Of a stretch of 64,000 nt of DNA, positions 18,519 to 27,805 are shown piece after piece. Origin of the DNA: Halolamina rubra (GTDB lineage: Archaea; Halobacteriota; Halobacteria; Halobacteriales; Haloferacaceae); the NCBI RefSeq assembly GCF_000739555.1, contig NZ_BBJN01000035.1, positions 53,250 through 117,249 on the forward strand, written 5' to 3'. The first letter of the stretch is position 1. Each line of letters begins with the position of its first letter. The position numbers and the translations under genes were made by a program. Below the pieces are notes generated by a model, which saw nothing but the letters and a program-made list of their open reading frames with translations, made no database searches and had not been told where the DNA came from.

Positions 18519-19853
18519 CTACAGCCGGGCGGACACGTCGTCGGCGTGCTCGGCGTCGACGAACAGCACGACGTGGTCGCCGGACTGGATCACCGTCTCC
18601 CCGCGCGGGACGACGTACTCCCCGCCGCGGGTGATCGCGCCGATCACCACGTCGCTCGGGAGCGACTGGATCGACTCGCGGATCGGCTCGCCCACGAGCG
18701 GGCTGTCGGCGGTGATCTCGATCTCGAGCACCTCAGCGCGCCCGTTCTCGATCAGCGCGACGTTCTCGGCGCCGCCGTCGCGGGTGAACCGGGTGATCTC
18801 CTCGGCGACGACCTCGCGGGGGTTGACCCCCACGTCGATCCCGACCGCCTCGAACAGGTCGACGTAGTCGGCCTGGTCGATCACCGCGACGCTGCGCTCG
18901 GCGCCGACGCGCTCGGCCAGCAGCGACGCGAGCAGGTTCTTCTCGTCGGAGTCGAGCGCCGCGACGACGACCTCGGCGTCGCCGACGTGTTCGCGCTCGA
19001 GGAACTCGATGTCGGTGGCGTCGGTCTCCATCACCATCGTGTCGGGGAGCTTCTCGGCCAGCCAGCGCGCCCGGTCGGGGTCCTGCTCGATCAGGCGCGC
19101 GGAGATCCCCCGCTCGGAGAGCATCCGCGCGACGTGGTAGCCGATCTCGCTGCCGCCGATGATCACCACCTCGCCGGAGAGCACGCCCTCCTCCGGCGCC
19201 ACATCCCCGGCGAACGACCGGACGCTCCGCGGGGTGCCGATGACGACCAGGCGGTCGCCCGCCTGGATGTCGGTGCCGCCGGTGGGGATCAGCATCTCCT
19301 CGTCGCGCACCAGCGCCGCGAACGTCAGCGAGTCGTACGTGTCGGCCTCGGCGACCGTCTGCCCGGAGAGCGGCGACCCCGGGCCAACGTCGAACTCCGC
19401 CATCTCGACGCGCCCGTCGGCGAACAGGTCGGCGTCCCGCGCCGCCGGCAGGCCGACGACGCGCACGATCGACTCCGCGGCCTGCAGGTACGTACAGACC
19501 ATGAAGTCGATGCCGAAGGCGGTCGTCGACCGCCGCCAGGTCTCGAGGTACTCGGTGTTCTTCACGCGGGCGATGGTGAACGCGTCCGAGACGGCTTTCA
19601 CCGTCGAACAGATGACGATGTTCGTCTCGTCGTCGTCGGTCGAGGCGATCACCATGTCCGCGTCGGCGACGTCGACCTCGTCGAGCGTCGAGACGTTCGT
19701 CCCGTCACCCTCCACCGCGAGCACGTCGAGGCTGTAGTTGAGCTCCTCGACGCGGTCGGGGTCCTGCTCGACGATCACCACGTCGTGGGCGTCGCTCAGG
19801 TCGGCAGCGATGCTCTCACCGACCTGCCCGGCGCCGACGATGATCACGCGCAC
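18519..19853 (-). CDS. trkA: Trk potassium system regulatory subunit TrkA (two RCK units)
   Basis: This 444-residue cytoplasmic protein gates TrkH by binding NAD(H) or adenine nucleotides. It has two tandem units, each an RCK_N Rossmann domain followed by a TrkA_C domain. The first Rossmann motif is GAGQVGESIA at residue 7; the second is IGGSEIGYHVAR near residue 228. Each is followed by an acidic residue ending strand two (IVEQDPDR and LIEQDPDR). The start is GTG at 19853; a T-rich GGTTTGTGG at about 19874-19882 is the likely TATA element. TrkH follows 53 bases downstream. Confidence 0.94.
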   Translation of the reverse strand: MRVIIVGAGQVGESIAADLSDAHDVVIVEQDPDRVEELNYSLDVLAVEGDGTNVSTLDEVDVADADMVIASTDDDETNIVICSTVKAVSDAFTIARVKNTEYLETWRRSTTAFGIDFMVCTYLQAAESIVRVVGLPAARDADLFADGRVEMAEFDVGPGSPLSGQTVAEADTYDSLTFAALVRDEEMLIPTGGTDIQAGDRLVVIGTPRSVRSFAGDVAPEEGVLSGEVVIIGGSEIGYHVARMLSERGISARLIEQDPDRARWLAEKLPDTMVMETDATDIEFLEREHVGDAEVVVAALDSDEKNLLASLLAERVGAERSVAVIDQADYVDLFEAVGIDVGVNPREVVAEEITRFTRDGGAENVALIENGRAEVLEIEITADSPLVGEPIRESIQSLPSDVVIGAITRGGEYVVPRGETVIQSGDHVVLFVDAEHADDVSARL

Positions 19854-19892
19854 GGATTACTCACTCGCCCGAAACCACAAACCGACACCGTA

Positions 19893-20462
19893 TCACCCTT
19901 TCTCTTCGGGCGGGAACGGCGCCGCCGCGGCGTCGGCGCCCGTCTCGACGGTCAGCTCGACCGATCTGTGCCGCCCCTCGAGGTCGGCGGCCGCCCGCTC
20001 GACGACCGTCCGGGCCTCCCGCTCGATCAGCGGCTTCACCTTCTCGACCACCCAGTCGAGCGACACCAGCCGCGGCAGGTCGACGAGCCCCGAGTGGGCG
20101 GTCTCGGGGGCGTACTCGACCTCGAACCGCACCGCCGTCGCCGTCTCCGCCCAGTCGGGGGCGTCGTCCGGCGTGTCGACCTCGGCGACCAGCCAGCGGC
20201 CGCCGGCGTCGAAATCCCCCAGCAGCGTCCACTCGATCCGCTCGTTCTCGTCGAGTTCGGTCACCGCCGACCGCGCGGTGTACTCGAGCTTCCACCACGC
20301 GAACCGCAGCGCGTAGCGCGCGTGCTCGCCCGACCCGGCGTCGAGCACGTCGACGCGCGCCAGGTACTCGGAGTAGTTCGCGTACCCCGGGAACTCCCTG
20401 AGGAACTCGTACACCTCATCGGCGGGGCGATAGACGACCGTGTCCACGACGAGGCGCTCCAT
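19893..20462 (-). CDS. SRPBCC (START-like) family protein
   Basis: This 189-residue soluble protein begins MERLVVDTVVYRPADEVYEF and continues with FPGYANYSEYLARV, the usual opening helix-strand pattern of polyketide cyclase/dehydrase-like SRPBCC proteins, which form a hydrophobic ligand pocket. A long frame extends upstream to 20942, but that part is antisense to the ABC exporter. A TATA-like TAAGAG at 20485-20490 lies about 26 bases before the chosen ATG. The ligand is unknown. It is divergent from the exporter gene and 39 bases upstream of the TrkA start on the same strand. Confidence 0.82.
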   Translation of the reverse strand: MERLVVDTVVYRPADEVYEFLREFPGYANYSEYLARVDVLDAGSGEHARYALRFAWWKLEYTARSAVTELDENERIEWTLLGDFDAGGRWLVAEVDTPDDAPDWAETATAVRFEVEYAPETAHSGLVDLPRLVSLDWVVEKVKPLIEREARTVVERAAADLEGRHRSVELTVETGADAAAAPFPPEEKG

Positions 20463-20576
20463 GCCCCAGCCACGCGCCCGGAGGCTCTTAGCGTCGTGGG
20501 TTCTGGCAGTCCCGGCAGCGCGATATGTCACCCGGCTTCGATGGGTTCTTCCGAGCCGCCGGGGTTTCGCTTCGTA

Positions 20577-22538
20577 ATGAGTGCGGAGGAGGGGAGCGTG
20601 TTCGACGTGTACCGGGAACGCGTCGAGCGCCCGCTCTATCGTCTGTTCGTGGAGTACGGCCCCGGGCGACTGAAGTGGATGGTCGTCGGGATGATCGCGA
20701 ACGTGATCGGCCGGGGGGCGAGCCTGCTCCCGCCGCTCGTGCTGGGGGTCGCGATCGACAGCGTGATCGACGGCGACTCGCCGTACACGCTGCCGCTGGT
20801 GCCGAACGCGTGGCTGCCGACCGCCGACGCCGCCCAGTTCTGGTTCTCGGTGCAGGTGATCGTCGCCGCGTTCGTCGTCACCGGCGTGTTCACGTGGATC
20901 TACGGCGTCGCCGCCAACAACTTCGCCCACCGCGTGATGCACGCCGTCCGGACGGACAGCTTCTCGACGATGCAGCGGCTGGACATGACCTTTTTCGACG
21001 ACAAGCAGACCGGCGAGGTCATGTCCGTGCTGAACAACGACGCCAACAACCTGGAGAACTTCCTCGACAACGGCCTCCAGAACTCGGTGCGGCTCTCGGT
21101 GATGATCCTCGGGATCGCGTTCATCCTGTTCTCGCTCAACTGGCAGCTCGCGGTCGTGACGCTCGTCGCCGTCCCCGCGCTGTTCGGGCTGACGATCTGG
21201 TTCATGAAGGCGGTCGAGCCGCGGTACGTCGATCGGCGGGCGAGCGTCGGCAACCTCAACACGCGGCTGGAGAACGCGCTCTCCGGCGTCGAACTGGTGA
21301 AAACCAGCGGCACCGAGTCCTACGAGACCGAGCGCGTCGAGGGCGCCTCCTGGCGCTACTTCCGGGACACGATGGCAGTGCTGCGGCTCAACTACGTCTA
21401 CCGCCCGGGGATGGAGATGCTCGCCGGGCTCTCCTTCGCAGTGACGTTCATCGTCGGCGGCCTGTGGATCTTCCAGGGCGAGGCGCCGTGGATGCTCACC
21501 GGCGACCTCGACACGGGGGAGTTCGTCACGTTCCTGTTCATGACCCAGCGGTTCGTCACGCCGCTGTCACAGGTGTCGAACATCGTCGACCAGTACGAGA
21601 ACGCGAAGGCCTCGAGCGAGCGCATCTTCGGGCTGATGGATATCCCGTCGATGATCACCGAGGCCGAGGAGCCAGTCGACCTCGACGACCCCGAGGGCCG
21701 CGTCGAGTACGACCACGTCGACTTCGGCTACATGGGCGTCGAGGACGACGCGCCCGAGGAGACGGTGCTCGAGGACGTGAGCTTCGAGACCGCTCCCGGC
21801 GAGACGGTCGCCTTCGTCGGGCCCACGGGGGCGGGGAAGTCGACGCTGCTCAAACTGCTGATGCGGCTGTACGACCCCGTCGACGGCGCGGTCCGCATCG
21901 ACGGCCACGACGTGCGGGAGCTCTCCCTCGAGAGCCTGCGCTCGACGATCGGCTACGTCTCCCAGTCGACGTTCCTGTTCGACGGCACCGTCGCCGAGAA
22001 CGTCCGCTACGGCCGGTTCGACGCCGACCGCGAGGCGGTCGTCGAGGCCGCGAAAGCCGCCGAGGCCCACGAGTTCATCGAGTCGCTCCCTCAGGGGTAC
22101 GACACCCGGATCGGCGAGCGCGGCGTGAAGCTCTCGGGCGGCCAGCAGCAGCGGCTCTCGATCGCGCGGACGATCCTGGAGGATCCCGAGATCCTCGTGC
22201 TCGACGAGGCGACCAGCGCGGTCGACACCGAGACGGAGATGCTGATCCAGCGCAGCCTCGACAGACTGAGCGAGGACCGCACGACGTTCGTGATCGCCCA
22301 CCGGCTCTCGACGGTGCGGGACGCCGACCAGATCCTCGTGCTCGAGGACGGCGAGATCGTCGAGCGCGGCGACCACGACGAGCTCATCGACGCCGACGGG
22401 CTGTACGCCAAGCTCTGGGGCGTCCAGGCCGGCGAGATCGACGACCTCCCGGAGGAGTTCGTCCAGCGGGCCCGCGAGCGGGCGGCCGAACGGACGGACA
22501 TGCTGGAGGACGCCGACGCCGACGCCGACGACGACTGA
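20577..22538 (+). CDS. ABC exporter with fused membrane and ATPase domains
   Basis: This 653-residue half-transporter exports lipids, drugs or peptides and would work as a homodimer. The membrane domain (about residues 25-340) has six segments. The ATPase domain (about 375-620) shows Walker A GPTGAGKSTLLK, signature LSGGQQQRLSIAR, Walker B ILVLDEATSAVD and the H-loop IAHRLST. The frame is open far upstream, but that part is antisense to the SRPBCC and TrkA genes. I choose the ATG at 20577 (MSAEEGSVFDVY); an in-frame ATG at 20541 is a real alternative. A short GNAT-like gene follows 7 bases after the stop. Substrate unknown. Confidence 0.9.
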   Translation: MSAEEGSVFDVYRERVERPLYRLFVEYGPGRLKWMVVGMIANVIGRGASLLPPLVLGVAIDSVIDGDSPYTLPLVPNAWLPTADAAQFWFSVQVIVAAFVVTGVFTWIYGVAANNFAHRVMHAVRTDSFSTMQRLDMTFFDDKQTGEVMSVLNNDANNLENFLDNGLQNSVRLSVMILGIAFILFSLNWQLAVVTLVAVPALFGLTIWFMKAVEPRYVDRRASVGNLNTRLENALSGVELVKTSGTESYETERVEGASWRYFRDTMAVLRLNYVYRPGMEMLAGLSFAVTFIVGGLWIFQGEAPWMLTGDLDTGEFVTFLFMTQRFVTPLSQVSNIVDQYENAKASSERIFGLMDIPSMITEAEEPVDLDDPEGRVEYDHVDFGYMGVEDDAPEETVLEDVSFETAPGETVAFVGPTGAGKSTLLKLLMRLYDPVDGAVRIDGHDVRELSLESLRSTIGYVSQSTFLFDGTVAENVRYGRFDADREAVVEAAKAAEAHEFIESLPQGYDTRIGERGVKLSGGQQQRLSIARTILEDPEILVLDEATSAVDTETEMLIQRSLDRLSEDRTTFVIAHRLSTVRDADQILVLEDGEIVERGDHDELIDADGLYAKLWGVQAGEIDDLPEEFVQRARERAAERTDMLEDADADADDD

Positions 22539-22545
22539 GGGAGAG

Positions 22546-22791
22546 ATGCCAGGAGAGATTATTGGGAGCGTAGACGCGAAAGACGCCGTCGCCGACCGAC
22601 TCGCCGCCGACGGCGTCGAACTGCTCACCGTGAAGACGCTCGCGGCGACGGTCGACGACGATCACTACGCCCGCGTCCGGTCGTTCTACGAGCGGGCCGG
22701 GTTCCGCCACGTCGAGACGATCGACCCCTACCCCGAGTGGGAGCCGGGCAACCCCTGCGCGATCTACGTCAAACCGCTCGCGGGCGACTGA
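22546..22791 (+). CDS. Short GNAT-like C-terminal fragment
   Basis: This 81-residue protein resembles only the last part of GNAT acetyltransferases: VELLTVKTLAATVDDDHYAR, then RSFYERAGFRHVETIDPYPE and NPCAIYVKPL. The acetyl-CoA pyrophosphate-binding loop (R/QxxGxG/A) and the preceding strands are absent. The first 20 residues do not look like the missing part. It may be a remnant of a truncated acetyltransferase gene, or a small stand-alone protein co-expressed with the ABC exporter that ends 7 bases upstream. Its frame is clean and acidic, so it may still be translated. Confidence 0.6.
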   Translation: MPGEIIGSVDAKDAVADRLAADGVELLTVKTLAATVDDDHYARVRSFYERAGFRHVETIDPYPEWEPGNPCAIYVKPLAGD

Positions 22792-22794
22792 CGC

Positions 22795-23487
22795 TCAGTA
22801 CTTCATCTCGAAGTCGACGATCGACTCGTCGAACCCCTCGCCCCACTCGGCGGCCATCTCCTCGGGGTCGTCGACGGCCTCGGTGTGCTCGCGGGCGACC
22901 TCGTAGGCGTCCCAGAGCCCGTCGATGGGGTCGCCCGGCTGGTCGACGCGCATGTTGTGGGTGAGGTTCGGCTCCGGCGCGTGGACCAGAACGGCCGCGC
23001 TGAGGTTGTCGCCGCGCTTGTCGCCGCCGGCCGCCTCGCCGGCGCTCAGTGCGGTCAGGAGCCGCTCGGCCAGCGGCCCGTCGGCGTCGACGAACGCCTC
23101 GTGCATCTCCGTCACGACCGCCTCGCCCGCGAGCGTGTTGCCCGCCGCGGTGTGGGCGTCGCCCACGACGTGGCCGGCCCAGTCGGTCGCCTTCTCGCCG
23201 GTGTAGGCGTACGTCTCGCCGTCGGCTTCGGTGCCGTGGAGCTGGGTGCCCGCGCTGCCGGCGCGGTTGTCGAGCACGGCTTCCGCGGCGCTCTCGAGGG
23301 CGATATCGCGGGCCGCCATCTCCAACAGCGGCTCGCCGTAGTCGGCGCCGGAGTCCCACGCCTGCGTCGACAGCGCGACGTGCTCGCTCGCCCACGGGCA
23401 GACGGCGCCGACCGACGGGAACACCGACGCGATGGCGACGCCCGTCGCGCCCGTCGCCGGGTCGGCGGCGGTGATCGAGAACGTCAC
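22795..23487 (-). CDS. DUF1028 protein (Ntn-hydrolase-like)
   Basis: This 230-residue protein matches DUF1028 across its length. It begins MTFSITAADPATGATGVAIA, and then SVFPSVGAVCPWASEHVALS and QAWDSGADYGEPLLEMA. Members have an Ntn-hydrolase-like fold and often sit with peptidase or amidase genes, but the reaction is unknown. The active protein may need N-terminal processing, which the sequence does not show. It converges with the GNAT fragment, leaving three bases between stops, and is divergent from the flavoprotein at 23652. Confidence 0.9.
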   Translation of the reverse strand: MTFSITAADPATGATGVAIASVFPSVGAVCPWASEHVALSTQAWDSGADYGEPLLEMAARDIALESAAEAVLDNRAGSAGTQLHGTEADGETYAYTGEKATDWAGHVVGDAHTAAGNTLAGEAVVTEMHEAFVDADGPLAERLLTALSAGEAAGGDKRGDNLSAAVLVHAPEPNLTHNMRVDQPGDPIDGLWDAYEVAREHTEAVDDPEEMAAEWGEGFDESIVDFEMKY

Positions 23488-23651
23488 GACGCTCCCCCTC
23501 CGGTGGGTTCGGGTGGTACCATACCTCGCGGTTCGGTTCGGCCCGTATCACTCTTTGCATCGTGGCCGGAGATCGACCGACAGCACCGGTGTCGGCGTCG
23601 TCCGTCGACGACACCGAAGTCCCTAACTCGCCCTGCCGCCTCCGGGCCGCC

Positions 23652-24479
23652 ATGAGCGAACGGACGACGGAGCGCGACCGGAGCGACGACCCACCACACC
23701 ACGACGTGCTGATCGTCGGCGGCGGCGTCGCCGGCCTCACCGCGGCGATCTACACCGCCCGCGCCGGCCTCGACACGCTGGTCTGCGACGGCGACGAGTC
23801 GATCCTGCGCCGCAACGCCCACCTGGAGAACTTCCCCGGCTTCCCCGCCGGCGTCAACCCGCGGCTGTTCGCGGAGATGCTCCACGCGCAGGCGACCCGG
23901 AGCGGGGCGGATCTCGTCGAGGGGCGGATCGCTGAACTCCGGCGCGTCGACGGGGACGGGAGCGATGGAGACAGACCCGACGAGCCGGCGGGCTTTCTCG
24001 CGGTCGCCGACGACGGCAGCCGCGTCCGTGCCGACCGCGTGATCGCCGCCTCGTGGGCGGACACCGCGTACCTCGACCCCGTCGAGCCCGAGATCCGCTC
24101 GGCCGGGAGCAAGGCGTTCCTCGCGGACGACCCGGATGGCCACACGAGCGTCGAGGGGCTGTACGCGGCGGGCCGGCTGGCCGAGCGCTACCACCAGAGC
24201 GTCGTCGCCGCCGGCGACGGCGCGCGGACCGCGATCACGCTGATCCACGACTCCGAGACGCCGTTCTACCACGACTGGGTCGTCCCGGACGGGTACTTCA
24301 CCGACCGCGGGCGGGAGGTGCCGCCGGGCTGTGAGGAGATCGACGCGACCGAGCGGGCGGCCCGGCAGGCCGAGTCCCGGGCGGCGATGCGGGAGTACTT
24401 CGACGCCGCCCACGAGCAGCGCCAGCGCACCCACCCGAGCCTCGTCGACGACGAGCTGGGCCGGGTAGAGGAGCCCTGA
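23652..24479 (+). CDS. Thioredoxin-reductase-like flavoprotein without NADPH domain or CXXC
   Basis: This 275-residue protein has an FAD-binding Rossmann motif [18 protein letters not shown] at about residue 20 and the second FAD motif [12 protein letters not shown] near 175. Thioredoxin reductases carry an NADPH domain with a CXXC between these; here the middle is short and no CXXC is present. The last 60 residues are a basic/acidic tail. An electron donor or different substrate must be supplied by another protein, if it is an enzyme. The start at MSERTTERD is backed by a CCTAAC TATA-like box at 23622-23627 (-27); the longer GTG start at 23562 is less likely. A paralogue is at 33543. Confidence 0.8.
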   Translation: MSERTTERDRSDDPPHHDVLIVGGGVAGLTAAIYTARAGLDTLVCDGDESILRRNAHLENFPGFPAGVNPRLFAEMLHAQATRSGADLVEGRIAELRRVDGDGSDGDRPDEPAGFLAVADDGSRVRADRVIAASWADTAYLDPVEPEIRSAGSKAFLADDPDGHTSVEGLYAAGRLAERYHQSVVAAGDGARTAITLIHDSETPFYHDWVVPDGYFTDRGREVPPGCEEIDATERAARQAESRAAMREYFDAAHEQRQRTHPSLVDDELGRVEEP

Positions 24480-24501
24480 CACCCCCGTCGCAGACCGCCA
24501 C

Positions 24502-24509
24502 GTTTTACC
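24502..24509 (+). promoter_or_regulatory. TATA box for the phosphoribosyltransferase gene
   Basis: GTTTTACC is centred 27 bases before the ATG at 24532, consistent with a leaderless transcript that starts at the ATG. Confidence 0.5.
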
Positions 24510-24531
24510 CCTCACCTCCGGAACGGGCGAC

Positions 24532-25095
24532 ATGGATCAACTCCGCCGGTCGCTCCTCGAAGCGCCGATCATCGAGAAAGGCGAGTACCAGTACTTCGTC
24601 CACCCCATCAGCGACGGTATCCCGACGCTCCACCCGAGCCTCCTGCGCGAGATCAGCATCAAGATCGCCCGAAAGGTCGAGCTGGAAGACGTGGACAAGA
24701 TCGTCACCCCGGCGGCGATGGGGATCCACATCTCCACCGCGCTCTCGCTGATGAGCGACGTGCCGATCGTCGTCATCCGGAAGCGCCAGTACGGGCTCGA
24801 GGGCGAGGTGTCGCTCTCCCAGCAGACCGGCTACTCCGAGTCGGAGATGTACATCAACGACGTGCAGGCGGGCGACTCCGTGCTGGTGATCGACGACGTG
24901 CTCTCGACGGGCGGCACGCTCTCGGCGATCTGCGAGGCGCTCGACGGCATCGGCGCCGACGTGACGGACGTGATCACCGTGATCAAGAAGGCCGGCGAGA
25001 ACGAGCTCGACGGCGAGGTCGACTACAAGTCGCTCATCAACGTCCGCGTCGAGGACGGCGAGGTCGTGATCGTCGACGAGGACGGCGACGGGTAA
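24532..25095 (+). CDS. hpt: Purine phosphoribosyltransferase (haloarchaeal HGPRTase-like)
   Basis: This 187-residue enzyme of the archaeal HGPRTase-like family transfers phosphoribose from PRPP to a purine base for salvage. The PRPP loop is [13 protein letters not shown] near residue 120, the acidic-pair signature of type I phosphoribosyltransferases. Upstream, [17 protein letters not shown] and [13 protein letters not shown] fit the archaeal form rather than bacterial Hpt. Which base it prefers (hypoxanthine, guanine or adenine) is not settled by sequence, so the symbol is provisional. Length is normal. It precedes a small membrane protein gene with its own promoter. Confidence 0.9.
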   Translation: MDQLRRSLLEAPIIEKGEYQYFVHPISDGIPTLHPSLLREISIKIARKVELEDVDKIVTPAAMGIHISTALSLMSDVPIVVIRKRQYGLEGEVSLSQQTGYSESEMYINDVQAGDSVLVIDDVLSTGGTLSAICEALDGIGADVTDVITVIKKAGENELDGEVDYKSLINVRVEDGEVVIVDEDGDG

Positions 25096-25107
25096 CTCGA
25101 CGAACAC

Positions 25108-25115
25108 GTTTTAGG
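25108..25115 (+). promoter_or_regulatory. TATA box for the 151-residue membrane protein gene
   Basis: GTTTTAGG is centred 27 bases before the ATG at 25139, again at the leaderless position. Confidence 0.5.
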
Positions 25116-25138
25116 TTCCGCACGCCATCGGGAGAGCC

Positions 25139-25594
25139 ATGCCCAGCGTGTCGTGGCTCCCGGAGCGCCTGAACCGCTGGCTGACCGTCGAGCGGCCGGT
25201 GACGTACTGGTCGTTCTGGGCGGCGCTGCTGCGGCTGGTGCCGCTGCTGGCGGCGCTGTTCGTCGCGGTGTTCTTCGCCGTCGGCGAGGGGTTCGCGCTG
25301 CGCTCGTTCGCGCCGCTGCCGTACGTGTTCGTGGCCGCGACTCTCGGCTACGCGGTCAGGGCGTTCGACGGGCTCGGCGTGCTTCTGTCGCTGATTCTCG
25401 CTGCGGTTTACGGCTTCCTGCTCTGGCTGTCGGGGGTCGGCACCGCGCTACTCAGCCAGCCCACGCCGCTGCTGTCGGCGCTCGCCGCGCTGGCGTTCGC
25501 CGCCGTCGTCGCGGGGTTCAGCGCACCCACACTCCACGCAGATCGCGGGGCGGAGAACCTCGAACGCGCCCGCCGGGAGTGGCAGGAGGAGTGA
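25139..25594 (+). CDS. Hypothetical membrane protein
   Basis: This 151-residue protein has a short amphipathic start, then about four hydrophobic segments (near residues 25-47, 57-75, 79-98 and 105-127) and an acidic cytoplasmic tail ending ARREWQEE. I do not recognise the family. It is convergent with the S9 peptidase gene, leaving 16 bases between stops. Confidence 0.75.
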   Translation: MPSVSWLPERLNRWLTVERPVTYWSFWAALLRLVPLLAALFVAVFFAVGEGFALRSFAPLPYVFVAATLGYAVRAFDGLGVLLSLILAAVYGFLLWLSGVGTALLSQPTPLLSALAALAFAAVVAGFSAPTLHADRGAENLERARREWQEE

Positions 25595-25610
25595 GTCGCA
25601 GGCGGACCGA

Positions 25611-27752
25611 CTACTCTTCGGACGCCCGACCGTGGGGGTCGTCGGCGTCCGGATCGCTCACGTCGGGATCGTGCCGGCGGTACCACGAGGTGATCTCCTC
25701 GAGCCGGTGGATCGCGCGGTCGGGGTCGCCGACGTTGTGGTGCTCGTCGCCGTAGACGACCAGCCGACACTCCGCGCCGGCCTGCTGGGCGGCGACGTAC
25801 AGCTGTTCGGACTGAGAGGGCGGGCAGCGCCAGTCCTCGCCGCCGGCGGCGACCAAAAGCGGCGTCTCGACGTTCCCGACGTCGGTGATCGCCGAGGAGG
25901 CGTCGATCGCGTCGGGGTTCTCCCAGGGGTAGCCGTACTCGTTCTCCATCCAGATGTGGGAGTCGTCGGTGCCGTACGCCGAGCGCAGGTCGTAGATCCC
26001 GTGCTCCGGCGCCGCGGCAGTGAACAGGTCGGGGTACTGCGTCACCAGGAACCCCTGCGCGATCCCGCCGTAGGAGAACCCGTGGCCGAACACGCGGTCG
26101 GGGTCGGTCCAGCCGCGGTCGACCAGCTCCTCGACCCCGGCGGCGATGTCGCTGGCCTCGACGGTGCCCCACTGGCCGTGGAGCGTCTCGCAGAACTTCC
26201 GGCCGAACGAGGAGCCGCCGCGGTAGTTCGGGCGGAAGACGAGGTAGCCGCGCGAGGTGAAGGCGGCGTGGGTGAAGTCGAACGTGGGCTCGTCGTAGGA
26301 GACGGGGCCGCCGTGGATCGCACACACCGTCGGCGCCGGGTCGGACTCGCCGGGCTCGTAGTCGGGCGGGTGGTACAGCACGCCGGAGATCTCCCAGCCG
26401 TCGTTCTCGAAGGTGACCCGTCGGACCTCGGGCATCTCGTACTCCTCGGTGAGGTCGGCGTTGAGTTCGGCCAGCCGCGTCAGCGAGTCGGGCTCCTCCT
26501 CGGCCGCGAGATCGTCGGCGGGCAGCGCGTAGGGGTCGTGGCCCTCGCCGGGGTGAGCGAGCCCCAGTACGGCCGTGTCGCCGTCGACGGCGAGCCCCGT
26601 GACCGCGCGGTCGTCGCCCTGCGCTTCGAACGTTCGCTCCCAGTCCGCCGCGGCCGCGTCGCACTCGAGCACCCGCGTCCGGGCCTCGTCGCCGACGAGC
26701 GTGTAGAACGTCTCGTCGTCGACCCACTCGAACGACGAGCTCCGGGCGAGCGTGCGATCGAGGTCGCCCGTCACCGAGACGTGCTCCTCGCCGTCCCACA
26801 CCCGCGCTTCGGTCGGGATACACCAGTTCGTGTCGTCGCCAGCGGAGAACGCGAGCCGCTCGCCGTCGGGCGACCACGTCGGCGCGTTGCAGGTCAGGTC
26901 GCCGTCGGTGATCGCCGTCGCGTCGCCGCCCTCGGGCGAGACCGTGAACACGTCGGTGACGAGCGTGCTGTCGGGGTCGTCGCCGCGGTAGGAGACGAAG
27001 GCGATCTCGCCGCCGGCGCCCCAGTTGGGCTGGAGGCCGCTCAGCCCCTCGAACGCGCCGCGGCCGTAGGCGTCCTCGAGCTTGCGGGCCGACTCGGCGT
27101 CGGCCGCGTCGTCGCCGAGCACGGCGTCCTCGCCCACCACGAACAGGTAGCTGGTGACGGTGTCGAGGTAGCCGACGCCGTCGAGCTTGTGCTGGACGCG
27201 CTCGGTCTCGACGGGGCCGCCGTCGCGCCGCTCCTCGAGGTACGCCGACTCGGCGTCTGTCGGGTCGCGGGCGGTGACGACGAGTCGCTCGCCGTCGGGC
27301 GCCCAGTCGAACTCCCGGACCCCTTCCTCGAAGTCGGTGAGCTGGGCGGCGTCGCCCCCTAGCGCGAGGTCGAACGCCCAGACCTGCGACTTCGGTTCCT
27401 CCTCGCCCTCGCCGCCGTTGCCGCCGTTCTCGTCCGCCTCGTCCTCCTCCTCGTCTTCGTCCTCGCTCTCCCGGCCGACCCGGAGGTCGCTGTCCTCGTC
27501 GCGGGCCGCGAGGAAGGCGAGGCGGTCGCCGTCGGGCGACCACTTCGGGCTGTCGGCGCCGGCGACCCGGGTGAGTCGGTGCGGGTCGCGGCTGCCGTCG
27601 GTGGGCGCGACGAACAGCGACTCGACCGACTCGTCGGCGTCGGGGTCGTACTCGGTGGTCGTGAACGCCGCCCGCTCCCCGTCCGGGGAGACGGCGACCT
27701 CGCCGACCTGCGTGAGGTCGTAGTACGCGTCGAGTGGGAGTTCGCTCATCAC
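25611..27752 (-). CDS. S9 family serine peptidase, acylaminoacyl-peptidase type
   Basis: This 713-residue enzyme has an N-terminal seven-bladed propeller (to about 430) built from repeated WSPDGERLAF-like units (WAPDGERLVV, WSPDGDRLAF, WSPDGERLAFSAGDD). A hydrolase domain follows, with Ser560 in GFSYGG, Asp640 in GGEDWRCPP and His671 or His672 in DEHHN. The order Ser-Asp-His and the propeller point to S9C acylaminoacyl peptidase or dipeptidyl peptidase activity on short peptides, in the cytoplasm. A highly acidic low-complexity stretch of Glu and Asp is inserted near residue 95-115, an adaptation seen in halophiles. A TATA-like CCTTTTC at 27775-27781 lies at about -26. Confidence 0.94.
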   Translation of the reverse strand: MMSELPLDAYYDLTQVGEVAVSPDGERAAFTTTEYDPDADESVESLFVAPTDGSRDPHRLTRVAGADSPKWSPDGDRLAFLAARDEDSDLRVGRESEDEDEEEDEADENGGNGGEGEEEPKSQVWAFDLALGGDAAQLTDFEEGVREFDWAPDGERLVVTARDPTDAESAYLEERRDGGPVETERVQHKLDGVGYLDTVTSYLFVVGEDAVLGDDAADAESARKLEDAYGRGAFEGLSGLQPNWGAGGEIAFVSYRGDDPDSTLVTDVFTVSPEGGDATAITDGDLTCNAPTWSPDGERLAFSAGDDTNWCIPTEARVWDGEEHVSVTGDLDRTLARSSSFEWVDDETFYTLVGDEARTRVLECDAAAADWERTFEAQGDDRAVTGLAVDGDTAVLGLAHPGEGHDPYALPADDLAAEEEPDSLTRLAELNADLTEEYEMPEVRRVTFENDGWEISGVLYHPPDYEPGESDPAPTVCAIHGGPVSYDEPTFDFTHAAFTSRGYLVFRPNYRGGSSFGRKFCETLHGQWGTVEASDIAAGVEELVDRGWTDPDRVFGHGFSYGGIAQGFLVTQYPDLFTAAAPEHGIYDLRSAYGTDDSHIWMENEYGYPWENPDAIDASSAITDVGNVETPLLVAAGGEDWRCPPSQSEQLYVAAQQAGAECRLVVYGDEHHNVGDPDRAIHRLEEITSWYRRHDPDVSDPDADDPHGRASEE

Positions 27753-27805
27753 CCGCGAGGTTAGCCGGCACCGCGAAAAGGGTTCGGCAAGCGGAAGCGG
27801 GCGCG

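Noticed and set aside
18438..20576. Long open frame on the + strand joined to the ABC exporter frame
   Set aside because: It is antisense to TrkA and the SRPBCC gene; high GC keeps such shadow frames open. The real protein starts at 20577.
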